Source: Kribbella sp. CA-293567 (GTDB lineage Bacteria; Actinomycetota; Actinomycetes; Propionibacteriales; Kribbellaceae). From it: DNA of 64,000 nt. Shown here piece after piece: positions 27,980 through 38,100 of the stretch. The translations under genes were made by a program, and so were the position numbers. Each line of letters opens with the position of its first letter. The stretch's first letter is position 1. Where the stretch lies: the NCBI RefSeq assembly GCF_027627575.1, contig NZ_CP114065.1:1364001-1428000 (forward strand), in the 5' to 3' direction. The notes under the pieces were generated by a model that did not search any database, was not told where the DNA came from, and was given only the letters and a program-made list of their open reading frames with translations.

Positions 27980-30748
27980 TCAGAGCGCTCTGGCCAGGTC
28001 CCGGCGGGAGGTGATGCCGAGCTTGGCGAAGATGTTGCGGAGGTGGTACTCGATCGTCTTGGGGGTGACGTGCAGGCGGGCGGCGACCTCACGGTTGCTG
28101 AGGTTCTGCACGACCAGTTCGGCGACCTGCTGTTCTCGTGCGGTCAGTGCGGGGCGGTTCACCTGCGGCGGCCCGGTCTGCAACCGGGCCAGATCGATCG
28201 CGAGCCGGCCACGATAGGGAACCGCGCCGAGTTCGCCGAAACACCGGTCGGCCGCGTGCAGCCAGTCCGCGGCGCGGGTGGTCTCGCCGCGGAGCAGCAG
28301 CCGGCGTCCGTGGGCATGGAACAGCATGCCGTCGGACAGCCGCTGCCGTGGTTCGGTCATCCCGGCCAGGAACTCCTCGACCAGGTCCACCGCCCCACGG
28401 AGGTCGCCCTCGGCCTCGGCCTGGCCCGCGGTCAACCGGACGAGCGTGCTGCCGGTGAAGGCCACGCCGTGCGTTCTCTCCCGGAGTACGGCGAGTTCGT
28501 GCGCCGCCTCGGTGATCCGGCCGTTGCTCTGCAGGGCGTCGACCAGCAGCGAGATCCACCAGGAGCTCCACCATCCTTGAACTCCGCCGATCACCCCACT
28601 CCCCGAGCGGAACTCCGGCACGGCGGAGAGCGCCCCGAGCATGCCGCGGAAGTCGTTGCGGGCTTGGCAGAGCAGCGCGCGGGCCATCGCGGCGTACCGG
28701 AGGTCCCGCGAGCCGCCAACTCGGTGCGCGGCGGCCGTCGCCCGCCGGACCAGGTCCTCCGCGATCTTCCAGTCGCCGCGGGCGGACGGGACCAACGACG
28801 CGGCCAGATGCTGGATCGCCTCGTTCAGCACCGGCTCGTCGCCGAGCGCGAGCAGGGACGCGCTGCGCATCGTCAGCACGCTCTCGTCCCATTCGCCCAG
28901 CCGGTACTGAACCGCTGCCAGATAACAGTGCGGCAGGACCCCCGACAGCATCGGCGTGCCCGCGTCCTGACGCCGGACCACTTCCGCCAGGTCGTCCCGG
29001 GCCTCCTCGACCAGACCGGCCATGGCCCGGATGGCGCCCCGGCAGCCGAGCGTCTCGAGGTCGTGATGGGAGATTTCCGCCGGATCGTCCGGCAGATACC
29101 GCAGTTCGTCCAGCCCGGCGGTCAAGCTGTCCCTTCGGCTCCGGACGACCGCCCGCAGACTGGAGACGTAGTCGCGCTGCGGCAGCGGTACGCCGTCGGC
29201 GCGCAGGGTGATCTCGGCGTACTCGAGGGCCTCGTCCAGGTCGCCACGCCGGACGCTGATGTCGGTCAGGCCGCCGGCGGCCGCACCGTGGATCCAGGAG
29301 GCGTTCTTCGACGGCCCACTGAGCTCGAACGCCTGGGCCAGATGCTGCTCGGCAAGTCTCCGCTCGCCGAAGAGGTAGAGCTCGCACAGGCCGAGGGTCA
29401 GCGAGCGCAGGGCCGACGGCGAGGAGCAGTTGGCCCGGTCGTACTGCCGTTCGGCCCGGCCTCGATCCGAACTGAACAGCACATGCGTCGTGGCCGTCAG
29501 CGACAGCCTTTCACGGTGGCTGTGATCGGCAGTCAACTCTGCCGCCCAGTTCAGGAAGGTCGCCGAGGTGCCGTAGTTCCCTTGCTGCGCCTCGGCGGCG
29601 GCGGCCTCCTCCAACTCGTCGGCGAGCCAGCTGTCGGTGGAGGTGACGGCGGCGACGCGATGCCGCCAGGCAAGGACGTGGTCGACCGTCGTCGCGGCCC
29701 GCTGGTGCAGGGTCTGCCGGCGGACCGGCGAGAGCGAGGCGTAGACGGCCTCGCGCTGCATGTCGTGGCTGATCGTGACCGGGCACGACGGTTCCTCGGG
29801 GAACCAGGTCACCAGACCGGCATCGATGGCCGGACCGAGCGCTTCGTGAGCGGCGCGGACGTCGGCGACCTTCGCGACCTGCGACAGGCTGGGGTGGCCG
29901 CCGAGCACGGCCATCGCCTCCAGTAGCGACCTGGAGGATTCGGGCAGTCGCCGGATGCTCCGGCGAACCGCCGAGCTGACCGAGGACGGGACGGCCAGCC
30001 ACCAGTTGTCCGTGGTGAAGCGTTGTGAGAAGACCTCGTTGAGCAGGGTGCGGAGCAGCAGTGGATGGCCGCCCGTGTAGGAGTGGAACCGGTAGGCGGC
30101 CGTGGCCGGCATCCGGCGGCCGCAGATCCTCCGGGCCAGGTCGGCCACATCGACCAGATCGAGGCCGGACACCTCGAGCCGCAGATCGACGGGGATCCCG
30201 CGGATCAGGTGATCGACCGGCGGATCCGGCGCCGAGCTGTCCGGCGAGCGGCTGATCAGCACGATCAGGAGGTGCTCGGCCCACACTCTGCGCAACAGGT
30301 AACGCAACGCCTGCAAGGAGGCCTGGTCCACCCACTGGATGTCGTCCACCACGAGGGCGACCGGCCGGTCGCGCTGGAGCTCGTCGATCAGGCCGAGCAG
30401 CTGGCTGCCGACGGCGATCGGGTTGGCCTCGGGGGGTACGCCCGCCCGGAGCAACGGTGTCCGGGCCCGGATCTCTGCCGGGACCCGGCTCAGCAGCTGG
30501 TCGACGACCCCCATCTCCAGCAGGTGTTCCGACCGGTCCCCGGTCGCCTGGAGCAGGGTGAAATCGGACAGCTCGCCGGTGAAGCGGTGAACCAGGCCGG
30601 ACTTGCCGATGCCAGGAGGCCCCTGGATGGTCGCGGTCTGGTGCTGACCCGCTCTGACCTTGGTTGCCAGCTCGGCAAGTTTGGCCAGCTCTGTGGTGCG
30701 GCCGACGAAGTCCGTTTCCGCCGGCTGCTCGAGCATGCCAGTGGTCAT
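27980..30748 (-). CDS. LAL-type LuxR transcriptional regulator
   Basis: A 922-residue regulator. An AAA/NTPase domain with Walker A GPPGIGKS is at the N-terminus (about residues 43-50) and Walker B VALVVDDIQWVD follows. The middle is a long TPR-like helical region. The C-terminus is a LuxR helix-turn-helix (LTAREQQVAELVVQNLSNREVA). ATG 30748 has TTGAGG upstream; an in-frame ATG at 30838 would add 30 residues but lacks a Shine-Dalgarno. It lies inside the eCIS locus and is the likely local activator. Confidence 0.85.
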   Translation of the reverse strand: MTTGMLEQPAETDFVGRTTELAKLAELATKVRAGQHQTATIQGPPGIGKSGLVHRFTGELSDFTLLQATGDRSEHLLEMGVVDQLLSRVPAEIRARTPLLRAGVPPEANPIAVGSQLLGLIDELQRDRPVALVVDDIQWVDQASLQALRYLLRRVWAEHLLIVLISRSPDSSAPDPPVDHLIRGIPVDLRLEVSGLDLVDVADLARRICGRRMPATAAYRFHSYTGGHPLLLRTLLNEVFSQRFTTDNWWLAVPSSVSSAVRRSIRRLPESSRSLLEAMAVLGGHPSLSQVAKVADVRAAHEALGPAIDAGLVTWFPEEPSCPVTISHDMQREAVYASLSPVRRQTLHQRAATTVDHVLAWRHRVAAVTSTDSWLADELEEAAAAEAQQGNYGTSATFLNWAAELTADHSHRERLSLTATTHVLFSSDRGRAERQYDRANCSSPSALRSLTLGLCELYLFGERRLAEQHLAQAFELSGPSKNASWIHGAAAGGLTDISVRRGDLDEALEYAEITLRADGVPLPQRDYVSSLRAVVRSRRDSLTAGLDELRYLPDDPAEISHHDLETLGCRGAIRAMAGLVEEARDDLAEVVRRQDAGTPMLSGVLPHCYLAAVQYRLGEWDESVLTMRSASLLALGDEPVLNEAIQHLAASLVPSARGDWKIAEDLVRRATAAAHRVGGSRDLRYAAMARALLCQARNDFRGMLGALSAVPEFRSGSGVIGGVQGWWSSWWISLLVDALQSNGRITEAAHELAVLRERTHGVAFTGSTLVRLTAGQAEAEGDLRGAVDLVEEFLAGMTEPRQRLSDGMLFHAHGRRLLLRGETTRAADWLHAADRCFGELGAVPYRGRLAIDLARLQTGPPQVNRPALTAREQQVAELVVQNLSNREVAARLHVTPKTIEYHLRNIFAKLGITSRRDLARAL

Positions 30749-30841
30749 CAACGCCTCAACTCCATGGAGTGGCGACAGAGCGGGTCGCCAAACCGTGCCT
30801 GAAGCATCAGGTGATTGAACAACTGAGGAGTCGGCCATGAG

Positions 30842-30890
30842 GTTACGCAGTAACGGCAGGTTTTTTGGCAGCTACCACCCTGTGATCACA
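30842..30890. promoter_or_regulatory. Two short palindromes upstream of the LAL regulator
   Basis: GTTAC-GCA-GTAAC (30842-30854) and TGTGATCACA (30881-30890) lie in the 60-bp gap between the PAAR stop and the regulator. They are candidate operators, perhaps autoregulatory. Confidence 0.35.
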
Positions 30891-30900
30891 TATCAGACCC

Positions 30901-31293
30901 CTAGCCGACCAGTACCAGCCCGGCCGTCAGAATCGAGCAGGTCGGCGCCGGGACGGGGTCGTTGCAGCTGAGCACCTGGTCGCCGGCCTTGGCCAGCGGC
31001 TTGCCGTTGACCAGGACCGACAGACTGGTCGCGATCACCGTGCCCCGGTTGTCCGGCGGCTTGGCGAAGCTCCCTCCGGCCGGGAGGTGCGGCGGCAAGT
31101 TCGTCGCCACACTGCCGTGGATCGCGGCCGGCTTGCCTTCGATCAGGACGTCCGTGCTGCAACCGGTGGTGATCTTCCCGCTGAACGGCAGCGGCGTGGG
31201 GGTCGGGACCGGGCCGCCGGGGGAGGGGACGAGGACGATGTGGATGTCGGTGCCGACGACCTGATCACCGAGTTTCGCCGCGGGCCGGCCCAT
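30901..31293 (-). CDS. PAAR-domain spike-tip protein
   Basis: A 130-residue protein of the PAAR family that caps the spike of contractile injection systems (Afp10-like role). It has repeated Pro/Ala-Ala/Gly-Arg-like turns, starting GRPAAKLGDQV, with TDVLIEGKPAAIHGSV and LSVLVNGKPLAKAGDQV, plus Cys residues in GCSTDV and SCNDP and His in AIHGSV and PPHLPAG that may bind metal. GGAGAA precedes ATG 31293. It overlaps the DUF4255 gene end by 29 nt. Confidence 0.88.
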   Translation of the reverse strand: MGRPAAKLGDQVVGTDIHIVLVPSPGGPVPTPTPLPFSGKITTGCSTDVLIEGKPAAIHGSVATNLPPHLPAGGSFAKPPDNRGTVIATSLSVLVNGKPLAKAGDQVLSCNDPVPAPTCSILTAGLVLVG

Positions 31294-31915
31294 CGGGTTC
31301 TCCTTCCGTGATCCGCGCTTTCGGCCGCCTGGACGCCTGCTCGCCGGGCATGCTCCGGCTCGGTGGTCCGGTGACGCCGACGCCGAGCTCGATGTTCTCC
31401 GGCGGTCGGGCGAGTTCGGTCCGGACCACCGGCGGGATCGGTGCGGTCACCACCAGTTCGAGGCAGGTGCGCGGCAACAGGCCGAGGGCCGGCCACAACT
31501 CCGGTGGCCGGTCGTCGCGTCCGACCGACACGGTCAGGGACGCACTTGCGCCGGTGAGCGAACCGATCAGCTGAGACGCCGGAACGACCGGGTCGTTGGC
31601 GAAGGTCCGCAGGATCCGGCCGAGCAGCGCGAGTTCCTGCTCCGGATCGGCTGCCCAGGCGGTGACCAGGTAGTGCAGGTCGTACTGCCGTTCCGGGGAG
31701 GTGCGGCTGACGACCCGGCCCTCGGCGTCCCGGTCCTCCGTCCAGAGTCCGGTCGCAGCCTGGCTCCGGCTCTCCCGGACGCGGTGCAAGAAGAGACCGA
31801 CGATCGTCCCCTCGCTCTGCCAGGCCACCCGGGGTGCCTGCTGCCGGACGTCGACGGCGGCCGGCAACCGGCCCCTCAGGACCGCCCCGATCACCGCGCC
31901 CACCTCGTCCAGCAT
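31265..31915 (-). CDS. DUF4255 / Afp16-like tail terminator
   Basis: A 216-residue protein of the DUF4255 (Pvc16/Afp16 N-terminal) family. The features are an N-terminal helix, VAWQSEGTIVGLFLHRVRES, then RQYDLHYLVTAWAADPEQELALLGRILRTF. This family caps the tube and sheath of eCIS particles. ATG 31915 is chosen; an in-frame GTG lies at 31924. It is divergent from the sheath operon and leads the minus-strand eCIS unit. Confidence 0.85.
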   Translation of the reverse strand: MLDEVGAVIGAVLRGRLPAAVDVRQQAPRVAWQSEGTIVGLFLHRVRESRSQAATGLWTEDRDAEGRVVSRTSPERQYDLHYLVTAWAADPEQELALLGRILRTFANDPVVPASQLIGSLTGASASLTVSVGRDDRPPELWPALGLLPRTCLELVVTAPIPPVVRTELARPPENIELGVGVTGPPSRSMPGEQASRRPKARITEGEPDGPARGETR

Positions 31916-32105
31916 GGCTCCCACTGTCGGGGGTGCGACGCAACCTCATCCAGAAGCGTCCGAGCAACCGTCCGGCCTTCCCCGGTCGCCCGATCAGGCA
32001 TCCGTTCGTGCACCGCGGCTTGTGGCGGGTGCCGTCCGCGCCGACGCAGAGTTGCCGCAGGCCCGATCCGTCGGGGCGGAGCCGATCAGCTGCCAGGAGG
32101 TCCGG
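31916..32105. promoter_or_regulatory. Divergent eCIS control region
   Basis: This 190-bp gap separates the minus-strand cap/PAAR unit from the plus-strand sheath operon and must hold both promoters. A near-palindrome GCCCGATCAGGC (31988-31999 by eye) matches 11/12 with the core of a perfect palindrome at 49182-49199. I could not assign -35 and -10 boxes with confidence. Confidence 0.4.
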
Positions 32106-33632
32106 ATGCCGTCGTACCTGTCACCAGGTGTCTATGTCGAGGAAGTGTCCTCGGGGTCCAAACCGATCGAGGGTGTCGGGACCGCGGTGGCGGCCTTCGT
32201 CGGCTTCGCCGAGAAGGGGCCGGTGAACGAACCGGTGCTGGTGACGAACTGGACCCAGTACGTCGAGACGTTCGGGCAGTTCGTCGACGGTGCCGTCCTC
32301 GCGCACTCCGTCTACGGCTACTTCCTGAACGGCGGTGGGACGGCGTACGTCGTCCGGGTCGGTGGCAGCCCTGGCCAGGACGCGCCGCGGGAACTGACCG
32401 GTGGGCGGGCCGAGCTGCCCAGCCACGGCCCGGGCAAGGCGCTCACGGTCCAGGCGCTCGAGGGCGCGCCGGCCGATCGGCCGCTGGCCGTCGAGATCCA
32501 GGAGCCGTCCGAGCCGGGTGAGGACACCTTCAAGCTGATCGTCCGGTCCGGCACCGAGGAGGAGATCTTCGACAACGTCACGACCCGGCGAGGTCCGGCC
32601 AACGTCGTCACCGCGCTGCGGAAGTCCAAGTGGGTGGTCGCCGAGGAGGTGAAGGGCGGCGCGGTCGCCGTACCGGATGTCGGGGTCCGGACGCCGCTGG
32701 CGCCGCCCGAACCAGCGCCGCAGGTCGCCGCGGTGGAGGACTACGTCGGGGACGCCGAGGAGCGCACCGGGTTCTCCGGGCTCGAGGCCGTCGACGACAT
32801 CACCATGCTGTGCGTGCCCGATCTGATGACGGCCTACCAGGCCGGTGCCATCGATCTCGACGGAGTGAAGGCCGTTCAGCTGTCGATGATCGCGCACTGC
32901 GAGCTGATGTCGGACCGGGTCGCCATCCTGGACCCGCCCCCCGGGCTGCGCCCCCAGCAGGTCAAGGACTGGCGGCAGAACGTGGCGGGCTACGACTCGA
33001 AGTACGCCACCTTGTACTGGCCCTGGGTAAGGGTCGCCGATCCCAGCACCGGCAAGCCGATCCTGCTGCCGCCCAGTGGTCATGTCGCCGGCGTCTGGGC
33101 GCGGAACGACGACACCCGGGGAGTGCACAAGGCACCCGCCAACGAGGTCGTGCGCGGCGTCCTCGACCTGCAGTCGTCGCTGACCCGCGGCGAGCACGAC
33201 CAGCTCAATCCGATCGGGGTGAACTGCCTGCGCTTCTTCCCCGGTCAGGGCATCCGGATCTGGGGCGCCCGGACGCTGTCCAGCGATCCCGAGTGGCGCT
33301 ACCTGAACGTGCGGAGGCTGTTCAACTACCTCGAGAAGTCGGTGCTCGGGGGCACCCAGTGGGTGGTCTTCGAACCGAACGACCCGTTCCTGTGGGCCTC
33401 GGTGGAACGCATCATCAGCATGTTCCTGCGCCGGATCTGGCGCACCGGGGCACTGTTCGGCCGGACCCCCGAGGAGGCGTTCTTCGTCAAGTGCGACGCG
33501 GAGAACAACCCGCCGGAGAACCGTGACGCCGGCATCCTCACCGTCGACATCGGGGTGGCGCCGGTCAAGCCGGCCGAGTTCATCGTGTTCCGGCTGTCCC
33601 AGTTCGCCGAAGGCACGGAGCTGCAGGAATGA
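32106..33632 (+). CDS. Contractile tail sheath protein
   Basis: A 508-residue tail sheath subunit (Afp2-4-like). It begins MPSYLSPGVYVEEVSSGSKP, the phage sheath start signature, and has a C-terminal strand-helix region ending DIGVAPVKPAEFIVFRLSQF. Sheath rings contract to drive the tube. ATG 32106 is fixed by AGGAGG at 32095-32100 and replaces a long unsupported upstream extension. First gene of the plus-strand eCIS operon; ATGA overlap with the tube gene. Only one sheath gene is seen, as in many actinobacterial systems. Confidence 0.95.
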   Translation: MPSYLSPGVYVEEVSSGSKPIEGVGTAVAAFVGFAEKGPVNEPVLVTNWTQYVETFGQFVDGAVLAHSVYGYFLNGGGTAYVVRVGGSPGQDAPRELTGGRAELPSHGPGKALTVQALEGAPADRPLAVEIQEPSEPGEDTFKLIVRSGTEEEIFDNVTTRRGPANVVTALRKSKWVVAEEVKGGAVAVPDVGVRTPLAPPEPAPQVAAVEDYVGDAEERTGFSGLEAVDDITMLCVPDLMTAYQAGAIDLDGVKAVQLSMIAHCELMSDRVAILDPPPGLRPQQVKDWRQNVAGYDSKYATLYWPWVRVADPSTGKPILLPPSGHVAGVWARNDDTRGVHKAPANEVVRGVLDLQSSLTRGEHDQLNPIGVNCLRFFPGQGIRIWGARTLSSDPEWRYLNVRRLFNYLEKSVLGGTQWVVFEPNDPFLWASVERIISMFLRRIWRTGALFGRTPEEAFFVKCDAENNPPENRDAGILTVDIGVAPVKPAEFIVFRLSQFAEGTELQE

Positions 33633-34087
33633 CCGGATCGACCACCCTGTTCGGCTCGCCGGTGGTCACGGCACCGAGGTTCTTCGTGATCTGCGAGGGC
33701 TGGACGGCCGGGATCGGGTTCTCCAAACTGGCGGGTTTCACCTCGGAGGTCGAGTACCAGGAGTACTCGTACAACAGCCGGCTGGGCAACGTCCACACCA
33801 AGCAGTTCGGCCGGGCGAAGGCACCGGCGATCGTGCTGGAACGGGCGCTGGACCGGGACGGGTTCGCGCAGCTGTACGGCTGGCATCTGCTGGCCAGGAT
33901 GAACAACCCACTGGCCAAACTGCCGGCCTCGTTCGACATCTGCGACAAGGCGGGGGAGCCCGCGGTCGTCTGCCTGCTGGAGAACGCGTGGTGCGCGAAG
34001 CTCGAACTCGACGCCGCCCAGGCCGGCGGCCCCGCGGTGGTGATGATGCGCGCCACCATCATCTGCGACTCGATCATCCAGTTGTGA
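33629..34087 (+). CDS. Inner tube protein 1 (gp19-like)
   Basis: A 152-residue T4 gp19-type tube protein. It has FFVICEGWTAGIGFSKLAGFTSEV, a pattern of beta strands, a conserved HTKQFGRAKAPAIVLERAL, and a C-terminal strand VMMRATIICDSI. Hexamers stack to form the injected tube. It overlaps the sheath gene (ATGA) and is a paralogue of the next gene (shared HTKQFG and LENAW/IENAW). Confidence 0.92.
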   Translation: MTGSTTLFGSPVVTAPRFFVICEGWTAGIGFSKLAGFTSEVEYQEYSYNSRLGNVHTKQFGRAKAPAIVLERALDRDGFAQLYGWHLLARMNNPLAKLPASFDICDKAGEPAVVCLLENAWCAKLELDAAQAGGPAVVMMRATIICDSIIQL

Positions 34088-34126
34088 CCGCACGAGCGGC
34101 GCGGCCGAAACGAAAGGACTGATGTG

Positions 34127-34594
34127 ATGACAAGCAGCCCGCAGGTCCAGGACCAGGTGGTCAGCGCCGCCCGGTTCGTGGCCGACTTCCAGGGGTCGCC
34201 GATGGGGCGGATGGCGTTCGCCGAGCTGGGCGGGATCAACTCGAAGGTGGCCTCGCAGGAGTACATCTACAACGATGCCGAGGGCAACACCCGGCACACC
34301 AAGCAGTTCGGCAAGACGGATCCGCCGACGATCAGCCTGAAACGGGCGCTCGACGCCGGCGGCAGTGTGAAGATCCTGGCCTGGCACGAACTCGCGCGGC
34401 TCGGCAAGGCGGCCGCCCGCGCCGACGGCACCCTCACCGTCTACGACGCGAGCGGGACGCAGCAGGCGCTGTACCTGATCGAGAACGCGTGGCTGTCGGA
34501 GGTGACCATCTCCTCGATGAAGGCCGGCTCGTCGGAGGTGGCGATGATCGAGTGCAAGATCACCTGCGAGTCGATCACCGGGAAGGGCAAGTGA
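34127..34594 (+). CDS. Inner tube protein 2 (gp19-like)
   Basis: A 155-residue tube paralogue with ARFVADFQGSPMGRMAFAELGGI, HTKQFGKTDPPTISLKRAL and YLIENAW. One of the two copies may form the shaft and the other the initiating rings (inference). ATG 34127 directly follows an in-frame GTG at 34124. Overlaps the next gene by GTGA. Confidence 0.92.
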   Translation: MTSSPQVQDQVVSAARFVADFQGSPMGRMAFAELGGINSKVASQEYIYNDAEGNTRHTKQFGKTDPPTISLKRALDAGGSVKILAWHELARLGKAAARADGTLTVYDASGTQQALYLIENAWLSEVTISSMKAGSSEVAMIECKITCESITGKGK

Positions 34595-35007
34595 CACCGC
34601 CCGGGACCCTGGCCGCCGGGGTGGGCGTCGGCAGCGGGATGCGGACCGAGTACCCGTTCGTGCTGCCCCGCGGCTTCGTCGACGAGCGAGGCACTCTGCA
34701 CCGCGAGGGCGTGATGCGGCTGGCCACCGCCCGCGACGAGATCAGCACCCAGACCGATGCGCGGGTCCGGCAGAATCCGGCGTACCTGACGGTGCTGCTG
34801 CTCGAGCGCACGCTGGTCCGGCTCGGCGAGCTGCCGGAGGTCGACTCGCTCGTGGTCGAGTGCCTGTTCGCCTCGGATCTGGCCTTCCTGCAGGACCTGT
34901 ACCGGCGGATCAACCAGAGCGGCCACACCGAGGTGGACGTCACCTGCCCGTCCTGCGGACACGACTACGCGGTCGACATCGCCGGTGATGTCCCGGGGGA
35001 AGCCTGA
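34591..35007 (+). CDS. Phage gp26-like baseplate hub assembly chaperone
   Basis: A 138-residue protein. EYPFVLPRGFVDERGTLHREG, then MRLATARDEI, LTVLLLERTLVRLG and LQDLYRRIN match the eCIS/phage family annotated as T4-type hub assembly chaperone. A CPSCGHDY knuckle near the C-terminus may bind zinc. GTG 34591 with GGGAAGGG upstream; ATG 34639 is an alternative. Confidence 0.8.
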   Translation: MTPPGTLAAGVGVGSGMRTEYPFVLPRGFVDERGTLHREGVMRLATARDEISTQTDARVRQNPAYLTVLLLERTLVRLGELPEVDSLVVECLFASDLAFLQDLYRRINQSGHTEVDVTCPSCGHDYAVDIAGDVPGEA

Positions 35008-35195
35008 CGACGTACCCGGCCGAGCAGCTCTGGGACGAGGTCGTGTACGTCGCGTACTACCTGCACTGGTCGCACGCCGAGATCCTCGACCTCGAGCATC
35101 CGGCCAGGACCAAGGTGATCGAGGGAATCGGCAGGATCAACAGCTTGCTCGACGGAACCGACGCGGCGGGTGCGCCGGAAGAGATCTGGAGGTGA
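35004..35195 (+). CDS. DUF6760-type small eCIS protein, CTG start
   Basis: A 63-residue protein reading TTYPAEQLWDEVVYVAYYLH, then WSHAEILDLEHPARTKVIEGI and a short acidic tail. It matches a small family (DUF6760) found after the hub chaperone in actinobacterial eCIS loci, whose members begin with M-T-T-Y-P. The only codon at that place is CTG (35004-35006), overlapping the previous stop as CTGA, with GGGGGAAG just upstream. A non-canonical start is therefore likely; otherwise initiation would fall at an internal GTG and remove the conserved N-terminus. Confidence 0.75.
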   Translation: MTTYPAEQLWDEVVYVAYYLHWSHAEILDLEHPARTKVIEGIGRINSLLDGTDAAGAPEEIWR

Positions 35196-35199
35196 CCTG

Positions 35200-38100
35200 A
35201 TGCGCTGGCCGTTTCGCCGCCGCTCCGCTCGCGAGCTGCCTTCGCCCGAACCGCTGACGCCCGACACCGGGGCCGACGGGGCCTGGGCCCGTGAACCGGT
35301 GCTGACGCCGGTGGTCGGACTGCGGCCGCCCGTGCTGGGGCCGTTCCTGGCCGGGCCCGACGTGGCCGGAACTCAGCAACTGCTGGCGCGCGACAATCGG
35401 CGCGGGGTCCGCGACTGGATCACGCTCGACCGGCCGGTCGGCGTCATCTCGGGAATCACCCGGCGCCGGTCCGCCGATCGTTCGCCGGCGCCGCGCCGGC
35501 TGCACCGCCGAAGCGAGTTGCCGGCCGGTGTGGAGAGCGCGGCTGATCCCGAGGTGCCGATCGACGATCGTCTTCCCGAGCCGGCCGATGGCCGCAAACG
35601 TGCACCGGCTGTGCGAAGGGCGGAGCGGGTCGCGTTGACGACGGCTGAGGACGTCGGCGAACCGCAGGAACCGACGCAGCCGTTTCGGAGCATCGGGGAG
35701 TACGAGCGGATGCTGGCCGACTACGAGTCGGGTGACGCGCTCGGACTGGCTTTGCTGACCGGGTTTTCGTCCGTTGCCGAGCCGCCCCCAGCTGTCGCGC
35801 AGCTCGAGTCGCCGACGCCGGTGTCGCAGCCGGTACGGCGGCCGACGCTCGCCCAGAGCCGTAAGCGCGGTCTCCGCGCGCCTGTGGGCCAGGACGCCGC
35901 GGAGTCGGGATCGGGCGGTGATGGTTCGGGTGAGGATGAGGAACCCGATCCTGGGCTTCCGTCGGACGACTCGTTGCCTATGGCAACGGGCAGCGCTGCG
36001 GCCGGTGTGGGAAGGGTTTTCGGGCGGGTGCGCCCGCGGGAAGCAGGTGAGCCGGTCGATCCGGATCGGTCGACCGCCGGAGTGAGGCCGGTACGCCGTG
36101 TCGGATCGGACGATCCCACCACGGTAGGTGGTGAACCAGAAGCAGTGGATGTTGCTGACGCGGTGGACATCGCTGACCGGGCAGAACGGATGGTGGTCCG
36201 GCCGCGCGGTACGGCGGGGAGTGTGCCCGGTCGATTCGTGGCCGGCCGGCCGGAGGTCGGTACGGAGTCCGGCTGGCCTTTGGTGAGCGGTCTTGAGCCG
36301 GGAAGCGGGTCGCCGGTTGACGGGGCGAGCCGGCGCGGTGCGGTGGGTGGTGAGGTCTGGGAGGACGGATCGGCGGTCGGCGCCGAGGTTTCCGGCAGCG
36401 GGTTGACCGGGAGCGGTGGGGCAGCGTCGGCTAGCCAGAGTGCCGGTGCCGAATCGGCGGGCGATGGACGAGGTGGCGTCGAACCGTTGGGCGATGCGGC
36501 AGCCAATGTCGGCTTGCCGGGTAGTGAGCAAGCCGGGAACGGACGCGGGGGCGAGGGAAGCCTCTGGGGCGGACAAGGTGGGGACGGGCCAGCCGGAACC
36601 AGGCAAGCGGGGAGCGGGCGAGCCGGTGGTGGACGAGCCGGGAGCGGGCAAGCGGGGAACGGACGAGCCGGTAGTGGACGAGCCGGGAGGGGGCAAGCGG
36701 AGAACGGACGAGCCGGGAATGAACGAGCGGGGAACGGGCAAGCCGGGAACGGCCGAGCCGGGGAGGGACAGGCCGGGGACGGTCGAGCCGGTGACGGACA
36801 GGCCGGGAACGGCCGAGTTGGGAACGGACAGGCCGGGAACGGCCGAGTTGGGAACGGACAGGCCGGGAGCGGTCGAGTTGGGGACGGACAGGCCGGGAAC
36901 GGCCGAGCCGGGAACGGTCGAGCCGGAGACGGTCGAGCTGGGGACGGGCAGGCCGGGGACGGGCGAGCGGAGAACGGGTCGGCGGGCAGCGGACGAGCAG
37001 GAAGCGCGCGAGCGCGTGGGCGAGCTGCTGGTGGGTCGTTGAGTGATGCGCGAACTGCTGGCGGGTTTGCGGGCGGTCTGCCGATTCGTCGCGGCCGGCC
37101 GGGCGGTGCACGATCCGCTGCTGGGTCGCCCGAGGCGCGAGTCGGGGATGGATCGACAGGCGGTGAGAGTGCCGGCTACGGATCGCTCGGCAATGACTCG
37201 ACCGGGCCGGCGGGGGTGCCTGGCCGAGGGAGTGAGGACGCTTCGGCCAACGGCGACTGGGATGGCTCGGGCGAAGTCCGGATCACCGGATCACCGATGC
37301 GGCCTGGGCTGTTGGGCGAGGACGTGGTTCGGTCCGCCACGGTAGAGCGCGGCCGGGCAGTTGGCTTGGGCGACAGCTTGTCCGGCGTGGTGGAGAAGGA
37401 GGTCGTCCGCGCACCGGTTCGAGTGGTTGCGGCGGTGCAGCAACGGTTCGGCGTCGCGGTGGACGACGTACCGGTGCGACGAGGACGAGTGGTGAGCGCG
37501 CGAGCGGAGAAGCTGGGCGTACGAGCGTTCACAGCGGGCGGGGTCATCCATCTGCCCGCGGAGGCAGGGGGCCTGGAGAGCCCCGAGACACAGGCGTTGA
37601 TTGCGCACGAACTCACCCATGTGGCACAGCAACGCATGCTCGGCCCGGGACTGCCCACGGTCGCCTCGGCCTTCGGGCAGCAACTCGAAGAAGTTGCCCA
37701 GGGCACCGAAAACTGGTTCCGGTCCGGCCGGTCGATGCCGCTCCTGCATCGATCCGCGGACCGCCACGGTGCGACCTCACCGATCCACTCCGCCTCACCC
37801 GACGATTCCGCTGCCTGGAGTTCTGTGGCCGAAGCCCCGGAGCAGGTTCAAGGTTCGCTGCTAGGGGCGACCGCCCCAGCCCTTGCCGGTTCCGCGGCCT
37901 CCGGGGATTGGAGCTTTCACCCGGGCAACGCTGCTCCGCCGGAGTACTGGACACGACCGGACGACAGCGACCAGGCCGGCTTCCACGGGGGCGATCATGC
38001 GCACTTCCTCGGCTCTGGTGGACCGGGTCGGCCGATGCCCGATCCACGATGGCCCGATCAGCAGGCGATCGACGCGATGCTCCGCAACAACCTCGCCGCT

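Noticed and set aside
30881..30890. CRP-type site TGTGATCACA
   Set aside because: The CRP half-site spacing is wrong (no 6-bp spacer); kept only as a short palindrome.
36416..37042. 208-codon second frame through the eCIS repeat tract
   Set aside because: Arises from 15-bp repeats being open in two frames; the DUF4157 frame carries real domains on both sides.
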